A DNA stretch of 64,000 bases from Arsenicitalea aurantiaca. GTDB taxonomy: Bacteria > Pseudomonadota > Alphaproteobacteria > Rhizobiales > Devosiaceae. Positions 1-7,045 of this stretch are shown here, in pieces. The notes beneath the pieces were generated by a model. The model searched no databases, was not told the origin of the DNA, and worked only from the letters and a program-made list of their open reading frames with translations. Both the position numbers and the translations under genes were made by a program. How positions within the stretch are numbered: the first letter of the stretch is position 1; every line of letters begins with the position of its first letter. The stretch is taken from the NCBI RefSeq assembly GCF_003994485.1, contig NZ_RZNJ01000002.1, forward strand, positions 433,255-497,254, in the 5' to 3' direction.

Positions 1-1
1 G

Positions 2-220
2 CCTCTCGATCCCGCTGCCCTAGAAGCGGTGGCGGAAGGCGACGGTGCGCCGCTCGTCCATGCCTGGCAGGCAGGCGGGGCCGGGTTCGTCGCCGTGGCG
101 CGCAATATGGACCCGCTGCGGTTCGATGCGCTTTCTGCAGCGCTGGAGGCGGCCTCGGCCCGTGGTGACCGGGTCGAAATTGCTGCGATCGAGATCCCGC
201 GGACGCCCTGCATTGCGTGA
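2..220 (+). CDS. 3' end of an unidentified protein, cut by the window edge
   Basis: An open frame enters from the left edge and stops with TGA at 218-220, giving about 72 C-terminal residues. The tail is alanine-rich with alternating hydrophobic and charged stretches (for example GFVAVARNMDPLRFDALSAA) and looks like the end of a soluble alpha/beta protein. A GTG at 29 could be misread as a start, but the frame is open back to the edge, so this is treated as a 5'-truncated gene. I do not recognise the family. It runs in the same direction as the sulfite dehydrogenase pair but is separated from it by about 100 bases carrying a candidate promoter, so cotranscription is not implied. Confidence 0.45.
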   Translation, partial: PLDPAALEAVAEGDGAPLVHAWQAGGAGFVAVARNMDPLRFDALSAALEAASARGDRVEIAAIEIPRTPCIA

Positions 221-255
221 GTTTTGAGTTCTGAGCGAAATTTTTCTTGAGCGCA

Positions 256-283
256 GGGAATAAACCGGCCGGCCCGTTCGTCT
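256..283 (+). promoter_or_regulatory. Candidate ECF-sigma-type promoter for the sulfite dehydrogenase genes
   Basis: GGGAATAAA at 256-264 is followed 14 bases later by CGTCT at 279-283. A GGAA-type -35 and CGTC-type -10 is the general look of promoters read by extracytoplasmic-function sigma factors. It lies about 40 bases upstream of the sulfite dehydrogenase start. No TTGACA-like alternative was evident. Which sigma factor would use it cannot be told from the window. Confidence 0.3.
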
Positions 284-319
284 CTTCCTCCAATTGAAGC
301 CATCCCGAGGGAGGATCCG

Positions 320-1495
320 ATGGAAAAGATCGACATACGCCGGCGCAATCTGCTTGCCGGTTCGGCCGGCGCCGTGGTGCTGCTGGCCTCGAGCCGGCTG
401 ATGGCGCAGGAAGCCCGCCCGCTGCCTGAATATGTCGCCTACAAGGATGCGGACGGGCTCATCGTCCACAGCAACAACACGATCGAAACGCTGCGCTCGG
501 CGCAGGGCGTACAGCCGGTGACGCCCGATCGTCTGCTCTATGTTCGCAACAATGTCACGCCGCCGCCCGCATCGATCCTCGAGGATCGGGATGCCTGGGA
601 GATCACCTTCGAAGGCGTCGGCGAGCCGCGCACGCTGACGCTCGGCGAACTCAAGACCATGGGCGTCGAAACGATGGCGATGGTCCTGCAGTGCTCGGGC
701 AATGGCCGGGCCTATTTCGAGCATTCCCCCGGCGGTACGCCGTGGCAGACCGGCGCGGCAGGCTGCGTTATGTGGACCGGCGTGCCGCTGCGCACCGTGG
801 TCGAGCGGCTTGGCGGTGCCGTTTCCGGGGTGCGCTACGTGACCGGCACCGGTGGCGAGGAGATCCCCGAAGGCATCGAGCGGCTCGACGTGCTGGTGGA
901 GCGGTCGGTGCCAATCGAGGCACTCGACAGCATCATGCTCGCCTGGGACATGAATGGCGAACCGATCTCGCTTGCCCATGGCGGCCCGCTGCGCATGATC
1001 GTTCCCGGCTACACCGGCGTCAACAATATCAAATACATCAACCGGCTTGCTCTTACCGAAGATGAAACCGATGCGCTGATCCAGGCGACCCGCTACCGCA
1101 TTCATCCCGTGGGAACGGAGGGTTCGCCCGAGTATCCGTCCGTCTGGGAGATGGCGGTGAAATCCTGGGTCACCGGCCCGTCCGAGAGCGCCTCGGCCGG
1201 CATGAACCAGATCACCGGCCTCGCCTTTGGCGGCATGAACGCCGTCGAGAGCGTCGAGGTCTCCGTCGATGGCGGGGAAACCTGGGAAGCGGCCGAATTC
1301 ATCGGCCCGGACCTCGGCCGCTACGCATGGCGGGCCTTCGTCCTCTCCAAGGAGCTGGAGCCCGGCACCTACACCATCGTCAGTCGCGCTACCGACAGCG
1401 AGGGCAACCAGCAGCCGGAGGAAACCGAGCCGAACGAGGCCGGGTACAACCACAATGGCTGGCGGCGCCCGGGCCTCGAGGTGTCGGTCGCCTAG
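320..1495 (+). CDS. sorA: Sulfite dehydrogenase, molybdopterin subunit (SorA/SoxC-like, sulfite oxidase family)
   Basis: The 391-residue protein starts with a twin-arginine-type leader (RRRNLL near residues 7-12, then a hydrophobic stretch ending in Ala-Gln), so it should be exported folded with its molybdenum cofactor. The motif LQCSGNGR places the molybdenum-ligating cysteine at residue 125, as in the sulfite oxidase family. The C-terminal part (roughly 270-391) fits the Mo-co dimerisation domain. It should oxidise sulfite to sulfate in the periplasm and pass electrons to the cytochrome c encoded 40 bases downstream. That pairing resembles SorAB of Starkeya; SoxC is the main alternative name, but no other sox genes are present. 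The start has AGGGAGGA just upstream. The next operon may produce sulfite, which gives the enzyme a role here. Confidence 0.85.
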   Translation: MEKIDIRRRNLLAGSAGAVVLLASSRLMAQEARPLPEYVAYKDADGLIVHSNNTIETLRSAQGVQPVTPDRLLYVRNNVTPPPASILEDRDAWEITFEGVGEPRTLTLGELKTMGVETMAMVLQCSGNGRAYFEHSPGGTPWQTGAAGCVMWTGVPLRTVVERLGGAVSGVRYVTGTGGEEIPEGIERLDVLVERSVPIEALDSIMLAWDMNGEPISLAHGGPLRMIVPGYTGVNNIKYINRLALTEDETDALIQATRYRIHPVGTEGSPEYPSVWEMAVKSWVTGPSESASAGMNQITGLAFGGMNAVESVEVSVDGGETWEAAEFIGPDLGRYAWRAFVLSKELEPGTYTIVSRATDSEGNQQPEETEPNEAGYNHNGWRRPGLEVSVA

Positions 1496-1535
1496 GCCCC
1501 GGCATCCCGATATCGAGACAGGAAAAGTGAGACCT

Positions 1536-1889
1536 ATGGGTTCTTCGAACGGGCGCAGCCTGCTGCGCGGACTTCTCATCGCAACCCTGGCGTTCGCAGC
1601 CGCCCCGGCCATGGCCGAGGCGGAGGCGCCGGATGAGGCGAAGCTGGAACTGGGGCGTACGGTGTTCCTCGAACGCGCGCAGCCGGCCTGCGGCATTTGC
1701 CACACGCTGGCCGATGCAGGCACCGAGGGCGCCATCGGTCCGGTGCTGGACGATCTTCGCCCGACCGTCGAGGTTGTGACCCGGGCCGTGACGCAGGGCA
1801 TCGGGCCCATGCGGCCCTATACCGACCTCTCCGAGGAGGAGATCGATGCGCTCGCCCATTACGTCGCGCATGTGACGGGCGCCGAGTAA
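1536..1889 (+). CDS. sorB: Periplasmic mono-haem cytochrome c (SorB-like electron acceptor)
   Basis: The 117-residue product starts at the ATG at 1536; the frame is open further upstream but that overlaps the previous gene and adds no sensible leader. Residues 1-27 are a typical Sec signal peptide ending AMA. The single haem site is CGICH at 52-56, and the likely distal ligand is Met92 in a GPMRPY context. Size, location and single haem fit the SorB subunit that accepts electrons from sulfite dehydrogenase. It follows the molybdopterin subunit by 40 bases on the same strand, so the two probably form one operon. It could serve another dehydrogenase, but adjacency makes this the simplest reading. 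Confidence 0.8.
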   Translation: MGSSNGRSLLRGLLIATLAFAAAPAMAEAEAPDEAKLELGRTVFLERAQPACGICHTLADAGTEGAIGPVLDDLRPTVEVVTRAVTQGIGPMRPYTDLSEEEIDALAHYVAHVTGAE

Positions 1890-1934
1890 ATCTGACGGCC
1901 GGGGGCCTTCGCGTCCCCGACCGTTTCGTCTCGA

Positions 1935-2540
1935 CTAGTCCGGCTTTCGGGCGACGAGGTCGATCAGCGCCGACAGCCCGGAATGGCCCGTGCCTTCCTC
2001 GATGACGCTGTCATGGCTCGTGAGCGAGAGGATCTCGAGACCGGGCAATTCGCTGCGCAACATCGGCTCGGTATAGAGGTTTTCGAGAAAAGGCGGCCCG
2101 CCGGTACCGTATCCGAGCTGCTCGGGCCGATAGCCATGGAGCAACAGGGTTCCGCCCGGTGCCAGCGCGCGGGTCATGCCCGCAAAGAGGGGGCGGCGGA
2201 ATGCGGGGCCCGCGAACTGGATGAAGATCGCAACGACGAGGTCGAACTCCGCCTCCGGCCAGTCGAACCGTTCGAGGTCGACGAGCTCGGTGCTGATGGT
2301 GACGCCCCGATGTGCGGCGAGGCGGCGGGCCTTCTGAAGGGCAACCGCCGAGGCATCGATGGAGACCACATCGAGGCCCTGTTCGGCGAGCCAGACCCCG
2401 TTGCGACCTTCGCCATCGGCGATTGCGAGCGCCCGCCTGTGGAGGCGAACCCGTTCGACTTCGCCCGCGAGAAAAGCGTTGGGCGTTTCCCCGAACAGAT
2501 AGTCCGGCCGATCGTAGCGGCGGTCCCATTCCGTGCTCAT
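1935..2540 (-). CDS. Class I SAM-dependent methyltransferase cotranscribed with the persulfide-sensing regulator
   Basis: The 201-residue protein carries a SAM-binding motif I (ADGEGRNG around 41-48) and an acidic post-I residue (SIDAS), and looks like TehB/thiol-type small-molecule methyltransferases. The ATG at 2540 overlaps the regulator's TGA by four bases, so translation is probably coupled. A longer reading of the frame would run through the regulator and is rejected. Being second in a sulfide-responsive regulator operon suggests a sulfur, selenium or tellurium substrate such as sulfide or a thiol; this is inference from position only. Substrate remains unknown. Confidence 0.75.
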   Translation of the reverse strand: MSTEWDRRYDRPDYLFGETPNAFLAGEVERVRLHRRALAIADGEGRNGVWLAEQGLDVVSIDASAVALQKARRLAAHRGVTISTELVDLERFDWPEAEFDLVVAIFIQFAGPAFRRPLFAGMTRALAPGGTLLLHGYRPEQLGYGTGGPPFLENLYTEPMLRSELPGLEILSLTSHDSVIEEGTGHSGLSALIDLVARKPD

Positions 2541-2854
2541 GCGGCGGCCTCCGGCGCACAGTAAAGCGCGTAGAGCGTCTCGAGCACCTGCTTCACCTCG
2601 GGTGAGGAGAGGCTGTAATAGACCTGCTGCGCATCCCGCCGCGTCGTCACGAACCCCCAGGCGCGCAGCTTGGAGAGGTGCTGGGAGAGGGGCGACTGGC
2701 CCAGTCCCACGCGCGTCCCGAGCTCGGTCACGTTGACCTCCTCGCCCAGCAGATTGCACAGGATCATCAGCCGCTTCGGATTGGCCATGGCGGTGAGGAG
2801 CCGGGAGGCCGCGTCGGCATTGGCCTCCATTTGTGCGATGTCCATCTTGATCAT
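2537..2854 (-). CDS. bigR: ArsR-family repressor of the BigR/SqrR persulfide-sensing type
   Basis: The 105-residue protein has a winged helix-turn-helix with a recognition region around LGTRVGLGQSPLSQHLSKL (residues 45-63). Only two cysteines are present, Cys33 and Cys99, 66 residues apart. The same spacing is known for the cysteine pair of BigR (42/108) and SqrR (41/107), which form a polysulfide bridge and release DNA. Metal-binding motifs of other ArsR proteins are not seen. It is divergent from a persulfide dioxygenase operon with a palindrome in the shared intergenic space. The ATG at 2854 overlaps that palindrome; Met4 (2845) is an alternative start and would leave the operator entirely upstream of the gene. 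Confidence 0.85.
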   Translation of the reverse strand: MIKMDIAQMEANADAASRLLTAMANPKRLMILCNLLGEEVNVTELGTRVGLGQSPLSQHLSKLRAWGFVTTRRDAQQVYYSLSSPEVKQVLETLYALYCAPEAAA

Positions 2855-2875
2855 ATTAGAAAGTTCTTATATAAG
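2847..2875 (+). promoter_or_regulatory. Sigma-70-type promoter of the persulfide operon
   Basis: TTGATC at 2847-2852 and TATAAG at 2870-2875 are separated by exactly 17 bases, a good housekeeping promoter directed at the DUF2892-YeeE-dioxygenase operon. The spacer is filled by the palindrome described separately, so a bound repressor would block RNA polymerase directly. The gene begins about 55 bases downstream with a strong AAGGAGG at 2918-2924. Confidence 0.6.
2853..2872. promoter_or_regulatory. BigR-like operator, AT-rich 20-bp palindrome
   Basis: ATATTAGAA at 2853-2861 and TTCTTATAT at 2864-2872 are inverted copies with one mismatch in nine, separated by AG. It lies in the only gap between the ArsR-type gene and the divergent operon and inside the promoter spacer. 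BigR-type regulators are known to bind AT-rich palindromes in this position. The assignment is inferred from symmetry and location. Confidence 0.65.
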
Positions 2876-2929
2876 AGGATGCGTAGGGACAGTATCGTCC
2901 TCCGCCTTCGCGCTTTCAAGGAGGTTCAG

Positions 2930-3151
2930 ATGAAAATCAATGTCGGCACGCCCGACCGTATCGTCCGGCTCGTGCTGGGGCTCACCCTGATCGCACTCGC
3001 CCTTTTCTCGGGCCTTTCCGTTTTCGCCTCACCCCTCTTCTACTGGGGCGCGATCGGGATCGGCATCGTCCTCGTCGTTACCGCCACGCTGCGGTTCTGT
3101 CCGCTCTACCTGCCGTTCGGCATCTCAACTGCAAGGGTTCTTCGTCGATGA
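2930..3151 (+). CDS. DUF2892 membrane protein, first gene of the persulfide operon
   Basis: The 73-residue protein begins MKINVGTPDRIVRLVLG, the usual opening of DUF2892 proteins, and has two hydrophobic segments (about 14-32 and 37-56) followed by FCPLYLPFGIST, typical of the family. The start is fixed by AAGGAGG at 2918-2924, five bases before ATG. The frame is open further upstream but those codons overlap the promoter. DUF2892 proteins commonly occur with rhodaneses and YeeE/YedE proteins in sulfide-responsive operons; their biochemical role is not established. Its last four bases overlap the next start codon (ATGA). Confidence 0.85.
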   Translation: MKINVGTPDRIVRLVLGLTLIALALFSGLSVFASPLFYWGAIGIGIVLVVTATLRFCPLYLPFGISTARVLRR

Positions 3152-3576
3152 CTGAATTCACTCCACTGCTCTCGTTTTTCGGGGGCACGCTGATCGGGCT
3201 CTCGGCAGTGCTGCTGATGGCGTTCCATGGTCGCATCGCGGGCATGACCGGCATCATCACCGGGCTCATCCCGCCCGGTGCCACGGACTGGGCGTGGCGC
3301 GTCGCGTTTCTCGCGGGCGCCATCGTTGCGCCCATCATCGTCGTGGCGCTGACTGGGCAGGCCGTGGCGTTCGAAAGCCCGGTGCCAACGCCCTGGCTGG
3401 TCGTCGGCGGCGTGATCGTCGGGGCAGGGGTCTTCTTCGGATCCGGCTGTACCTCAGGGCACGGGGTGTGCGGCATCGCCCGGCTCTCTCCCCGCTCGAT
3501 CGCGGCAACGGCCATGTTCATGGCCACGGCCATCGGCACGGTCTTCGTCATCCGGAACGTCCTGGGAGGGTTTTGA
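3148..3576 (+). CDS. YeeE/YedE family membrane protein, N-terminal half type
   Basis: The 142-residue protein has about four hydrophobic segments and a conserved GSGCTSGHGVCG motif with Cys101 and Cys108. Single-chain YeeE/YedE (TsuA-type) thiosulfate importers are about twice this size, so this is one half of a split pair with the next gene, the arrangement called PmpA/PmpB in other proteobacteria. The cysteines are the likely sulfur-relay residues. It starts at ATGA overlapping the DUF2892 gene and ends one base into the next start, pointing to tight translational coupling and a stoichiometric complex. The expected role is movement of thiosulfate or another sulfur species across the inner membrane. 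Confidence 0.8.
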   Translation: MTEFTPLLSFFGGTLIGLSAVLLMAFHGRIAGMTGIITGLIPPGATDWAWRVAFLAGAIVAPIIVVALTGQAVAFESPVPTPWLVVGGVIVGAGVFFGSGCTSGHGVCGIARLSPRSIAATAMFMATAIGTVFVIRNVLGGF

Positions 3577-4013
3577 TGCAGCGCATCGTCTTCGCCGCCA
3601 TCATCGGTCTAGTCTTCGGCACCGGCATAGCGCTCTCGGGCATGGCGAACCCCGCAAAGGTGCTGAACTTCTTTGATCTGTTCGGTACCTGGGATCCGTC
3701 GCTCGCCTTCGTCATGGGCGGCGCGCTGCTGGTGACGGCAGTCGGCTACGCGTTCGTCCTGCGCCGCGAAAAGCCGGTTCTCGCGGACCGTTTCCACCTG
3801 CCGGCCAGCCGCAGGATCGACGCGCCGCTGCTGGGTGGCGCCGCGGCCTTCGGCATCGGCTGGGGCATTGCCGGGTTCTGCCCCGGCGGCGCCATTCCGG
3901 CGCTCGGGCTCGGCGAAAGCTCGGCCTTCGTCTTCGTCGCATCGATGCTCGCCGGCATCGTGGCGGCACGCACGCTCAGCATCGCGCTCTCGGCGAGGGC
4001 GCGTACCGCATGA
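3576..4013 (+). CDS. YeeE/YedE family membrane protein, C-terminal half type
   Basis: The 145-residue protein begins at the ATG at 3576, which shares one base with the previous stop (TGATG). It has three to four hydrophobic helices and the second YeeE signature GIAGFCPGGAIPALG with Cys102. It complements the preceding half: each half supplies one glycine-rich cysteine loop. The stop at 4011-4013 is immediately followed by the dioxygenase gene. Function is sulfur-compound transport by analogy with YeeE/TsuA; the transported species cannot be read from sequence. Confidence 0.8.
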   Translation: MQRIVFAAIIGLVFGTGIALSGMANPAKVLNFFDLFGTWDPSLAFVMGGALLVTAVGYAFVLRREKPVLADRFHLPASRRIDAPLLGGAAAFGIGWGIAGFCPGGAIPALGLGESSAFVFVASMLAGIVAARTLSIALSARARTA

Positions 4014-4033
4014 CACACGCAAAGGAGAACGAC

Positions 4034-4927
4034 ATGTCCACGCTTCCCTTCACGCCCGATCTTTCGGTCAAGCCGGAGGTCACCGCCTTCTTCGATGCGC
4101 CCACCAACACCATTTCCTACGTGGTGAAGGACCCAGCTTCGAATGCCTGCGCAGTGATCGATTCGGTGATGGACATCGATTACGCCGCCGGACGCATCAC
4201 CTATGACGGGGCCGACCGGATCATCGCCCATATTCGCGAGCACGGGCTGACGCTCGAATGGCTGATCGAGACCCATGTGCATGCTGACCACCTCTCGGCG
4301 GCGCCCTACATCCAGTCCCAACTGGGCGGAAAGCTCGGCATCGGCGAGAACATCACCATCGTCCAGGACACGTTCGGCAAGATCTTCAACGAGGGCACCG
4401 AATTCCAGCGGGACGGTAGCCAGTTCGACCGCCTGTTCAAGGATGGCGACAGCTATCGGATCGGCAATCTCGTCGCCCATGTGATGCATACCCCTGGGCA
4501 TACCCCGGCCTGCATGACCCATGTGATCGGCGATGCTGCCTTTGTCGGGGATACGCTCTTCATGCCCGATGGCGGATCGGCACGCGCCGATTTTCCGGGC
4601 GGCGATGCGCGCACGCTCTATCGCTCGATCCAGCGTGTCCTGAGCCTGCCGCGGGAGTCCCGCCTCTTCATGTGCCACGACTACGGGCCGAACGGCCGCG
4701 ACATCCAGTGGGAGACGACAGTGGGCGACGAGATCGACCACAACATCCATGTCGGACACGGGACCGACGAGGACAGCTTCGTCAGGATGCGCGAGGAGCG
4801 TGACGCGACGCTCGCCATGCCCAAGCTCATCATCCCCTCGCTGCAGGTGAACATGCGGGCCGGCCAGCTTCCGCCCAAGGACAAGGACGGCAAGACCTAT
4901 CTCAAGGTCCCGATCAACGGACTCTGA
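4034..4927 (+). CDS. blh: Metallo-beta-lactamase-fold persulfide dioxygenase-like enzyme (Blh/ETHE1 type)
   Basis: The 297-residue protein has the metal motif THVHADH (His81, His83, Asp85, His86), a second HTPGHTPACM loop and GDTLFMPDGGSARADFPGG, the pattern of ETHE1/Blh persulfide dioxygenases, which convert glutathione persulfide to sulfite with one Fe(II). I chose ATG 4034 because AAAGGAG at 4021-4027 sits at correct spacing; an in-frame ATG at 4010 overlaps the previous stop and lacks a ribosome site. There is no fused rhodanese domain; the next gene supplies a rhodanese/phosphatase-like protein in trans, as in bigR operons of plant-associated bacteria. Its product, sulfite, is the substrate of the nearby sulfite dehydrogenase. 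Confidence 0.85.
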   Translation: MSTLPFTPDLSVKPEVTAFFDAPTNTISYVVKDPASNACAVIDSVMDIDYAAGRITYDGADRIIAHIREHGLTLEWLIETHVHADHLSAAPYIQSQLGGKLGIGENITIVQDTFGKIFNEGTEFQRDGSQFDRLFKDGDSYRIGNLVAHVMHTPGHTPACMTHVIGDAAFVGDTLFMPDGGSARADFPGGDARTLYRSIQRVLSLPRESRLFMCHDYGPNGRDIQWETTVGDEIDHNIHVGHGTDEDSFVRMREERDATLAMPKLIIPSLQVNMRAGQLPPKDKDGKTYLKVPINGL

Positions 4928-4954
4928 GCCACGGCCCAGATCAAGGAGAATATC

Positions 4955-5281
4955 ATGCAGATCAAGACGATAGACAGGGAATTTGCGACGACGGGTCAGG
5001 TGACGCCAGCCGATTTGGCCGCCATAGCGGATGCAGGGTACAAGGCCATCGTGTGTGCCCGCCCCGATGGCGAGGAGGCCGGGCAGCCCGATTTCGCGAC
5101 CGTTGCGGAGGCTGCAAAGGCTCATGGGATTGTTGCGGTGCACATCCCCGTTTCGGGCCCGCTGGGCGACGGGCAGGTGATCCGCTTCCACGAGGCGTGG
5201 CGCGACCTGCCGCGGCCCGTCCTCGGTTATTGCCGTTCCGGCGCGCGAGCCGGCAGCCTTTACGCAACGCTCGAACGCTAG
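4955..5281 (+). CDS. DUF442 / TIGR01244 sulfur-transferase-like protein
   Basis: The 108-residue protein has the cysteine phosphatase-like P-loop GYCRSGARAG with nucleophile Cys93 and Arg99, characteristic of the DUF442 (TIGR01244) family. These proteins are found alone or fused to persulfide dioxygenases and are thought to act as rhodanese-like sulfur transferases. It follows the dioxygenase by 27 bases with AAGGAG near 4942, and precedes the SulP permease by six bases. The likely job is handling a protein-bound or low-molecular persulfide next to the dioxygenase. Phosphatase activity is the alternative suggested by the fold. Confidence 0.8.
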   Translation: MQIKTIDREFATTGQVTPADLAAIADAGYKAIVCARPDGEEAGQPDFATVAEAAKAHGIVAVHIPVSGPLGDGQVIRFHEAWRDLPRPVLGYCRSGARAGSLYATLER

Positions 5282-5287
5282 GCCATC

Positions 5288-7045
5288 ATGTCGCTCCGTC
5301 CCCATCTGCCCATCCTCGACTGGGGACGGCGCTACAACCGGCAGACCCTGACCAGCGATCTCGTCGCTGCGGTCATCGTCACCATCATGCTGATCCCGCA
5401 ATCGCTGGCCTATGCGCTGCTTGCCGGGCTGCCGCCCGAGATGGGGCTTTACGCCTCCATACTGCCGCTCATCGCCTATGCGATCTTCGGCACCTCGAGC
5501 GCGCTGGCCGTGGGTCCGGTCGCCGTCATCTCGCTGATGACGGCTGCGGCCGTCGGCCGGATCGCCGCCGAGGGCAGCGCGGACTATGCGAGCGCCGCCA
5601 TCATGCTGGCGGGACTTTCGGGGCTGATGCTGCTCGGCATGGGGCTCTTCCGGCTCGGCTTCATCGCCAATTTCCTCTCCCATCCGGTCATTTCGGGCTT
5701 CATCACCGCTTCGGGCATCATCATCGCGACGAGCCAGGTCGGCGGCCTGCTCGGCATCCGCACCGAAGGCCATGCAATGCCCGATCTGCTGGCCTCGATC
5801 TTCGCCAATCTCGGAGCGATCCACTGGCCGACTTTCGCGATCGGGCTCTTGTCGCTCGTCCTCCTCATCTGGATGCGGCGGGATCTGGGGCGGCTGCTCG
5901 AGCGGATGGGCATGAACAGGAGTGTCTCGCGGATCATCGTGCGGGCCGGGCCGGTCTTCGTCGTCTTCCTCACCATGGCGCTCTCGGCCGGCCTCGATCT
6001 GGGCGCGCGCGGCGTGGCGCTCGTCGGGGAGGTGCCTCAGGGCCTGCCCCTCCTGTCGCTGCCGAGCTTCAATCTCGGAACGCTGCAGGCGCTCGTTGTG
6101 CCGGCGCTCATCATCTCGGTGGTGGGGTTCGTCGAATCGATTTCGGTCGCGCAGACGCTGGCCGCCAAGCGGCGGGAGCGCGTCGACCCCAATCAGGAAC
6201 TGATCGGGCTCGGCGCCTCGAACGTGGCGGCCTCGCTCGGTGGCGGCTATCCCGTGACCGGCGGTTTCGCGCGTTCGGTCGTCAATTTCGATGCCGGCGC
6301 AGCGACGCCTGCAGCCGGCGCCTTCACCGCCATCGGCATTGCCGGCGCGACGCTGCTGCTGACGCCGGTCCTTGCGGTGCTGCCCAAGGCGACGCTCGCC
6401 GCCACCATCGTGATTGCCGTGCTGACGTTGGTCGATTTCTCGATCCTGCGGCGGGCTTGGCGCTATTCGCGGGCCGACTTTGCCGCGGTTGCCATCACGC
6501 TTCTCGGCACGCTGGTCTTCGGGGTCGAAACCGGTATTTCGCTCGGGGTCGCCGCGTCCATCCTCGTCTTCCTCTACCGCTCCTCCAAGCCCCACGCCGC
6601 CATTGTGGGGCAGGTGCCCGGCACCGAGCATTACCGCAACGTCAAGCGCCACAAGGTGGACACCATGCCGGGCGTGCTCTCGATCCGGGTGGATGAGAGC
6701 CTCTATTTTGCGAATGCGCGCTACCTCGAGGATCTCGTCTATGGCGAAGTCGCCGATCGGCCGGGGCTGACCGATGTGGTGCTGCTCTGCTCGGCGGTGA
6801 ACGCCATCGACATGTCTGCCCTCGAAAGCCTCGAGGCGATCCATGCCCGGCTCGCCGATCTGGGGGTCAGGCTCCACCTTTCCGAAGTGAAGGGCCCCGT
6901 GATGGACCGGCTTGAAGCGAGCGACTTCCTCGACCATCTGAGTGGTGCAGTGCATCTCAGCCACCACCAGGCCATGTGCGCCATTGCCGCGTTGCGCGCG
7001 GAGGGGGCAGGGGCGCCTGCCATGCCCGAGGAGAGAACCGCATGA
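5288..7045 (+). CDS. SulP family inorganic anion permease with STAS domain
   Basis: The 585-residue protein has the SulP signature near the N terminus (LIPQSLAYALLAGLPPEMGL, about 38-57), roughly 12-14 hydrophobic segments to about residue 440, and a C-terminal STAS domain (about 445-555) with SAVNAIDMSALESLEAI. SulP proteins move sulfate, bicarbonate or other anions. Within an operon that makes sulfite and, through the neighbouring dehydrogenase, sulfate, export or exchange of oxidised sulfur is the simplest role; ordinary sulfate uptake is possible. Its last four bases overlap the thioredoxin start. Confidence 0.85.
   Translation: MSLRPHLPILDWGRRYNRQTLTSDLVAAVIVTIMLIPQSLAYALLAGLPPEMGLYASILPLIAYAIFGTSSALAVGPVAVISLMTAAAVGRIAAEGSADYASAAIMLAGLSGLMLLGMGLFRLGFIANFLSHPVISGFITASGIIIATSQVGGLLGIRTEGHAMPDLLASIFANLGAIHWPTFAIGLLSLVLLIWMRRDLGRLLERMGMNRSVSRIIVRAGPVFVVFLTMALSAGLDLGARGVALVGEVPQGLPLLSLPSFNLGTLQALVVPALIISVVGFVESISVAQTLAAKRRERVDPNQELIGLGASNVAASLGGGYPVTGGFARSVVNFDAGAATPAAGAFTAIGIAGATLLLTPVLAVLPKATLAATIVIAVLTLVDFSILRRAWRYSRADFAAVAITLLGTLVFGVETGISLGVAASILVFLYRSSKPHAAIVGQVPGTEHYRNVKRHKVDTMPGVLSIRVDESLYFANARYLEDLVYGEVADRPGLTDVVLLCSAVNAIDMSALESLEAIHARLADLGVRLHLSEVKGPVMDRLEASDFLDHLSGAVHLSHHQAMCAIAALRAEGAGAPAMPEERTA

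Noticed and set aside
20-1810. Long minus-strand open frame of about 600 codons opposite the sulfite dehydrogenase genes
   Set aside because: It is antisense to two genes with clear signal peptides and catalytic motifs. Its translation is rich in His/Arg/Gly/Asp without any domain, as expected for antisense of GC-rich coding DNA.
3746-6967. Minus-strand open frame of over 1000 codons across the persulfide operon
   Set aside because: It lies opposite four recognisable genes. The composition (many His, Arg, Asp, Gly) has no domain or membrane segments and is a typical antisense shadow.
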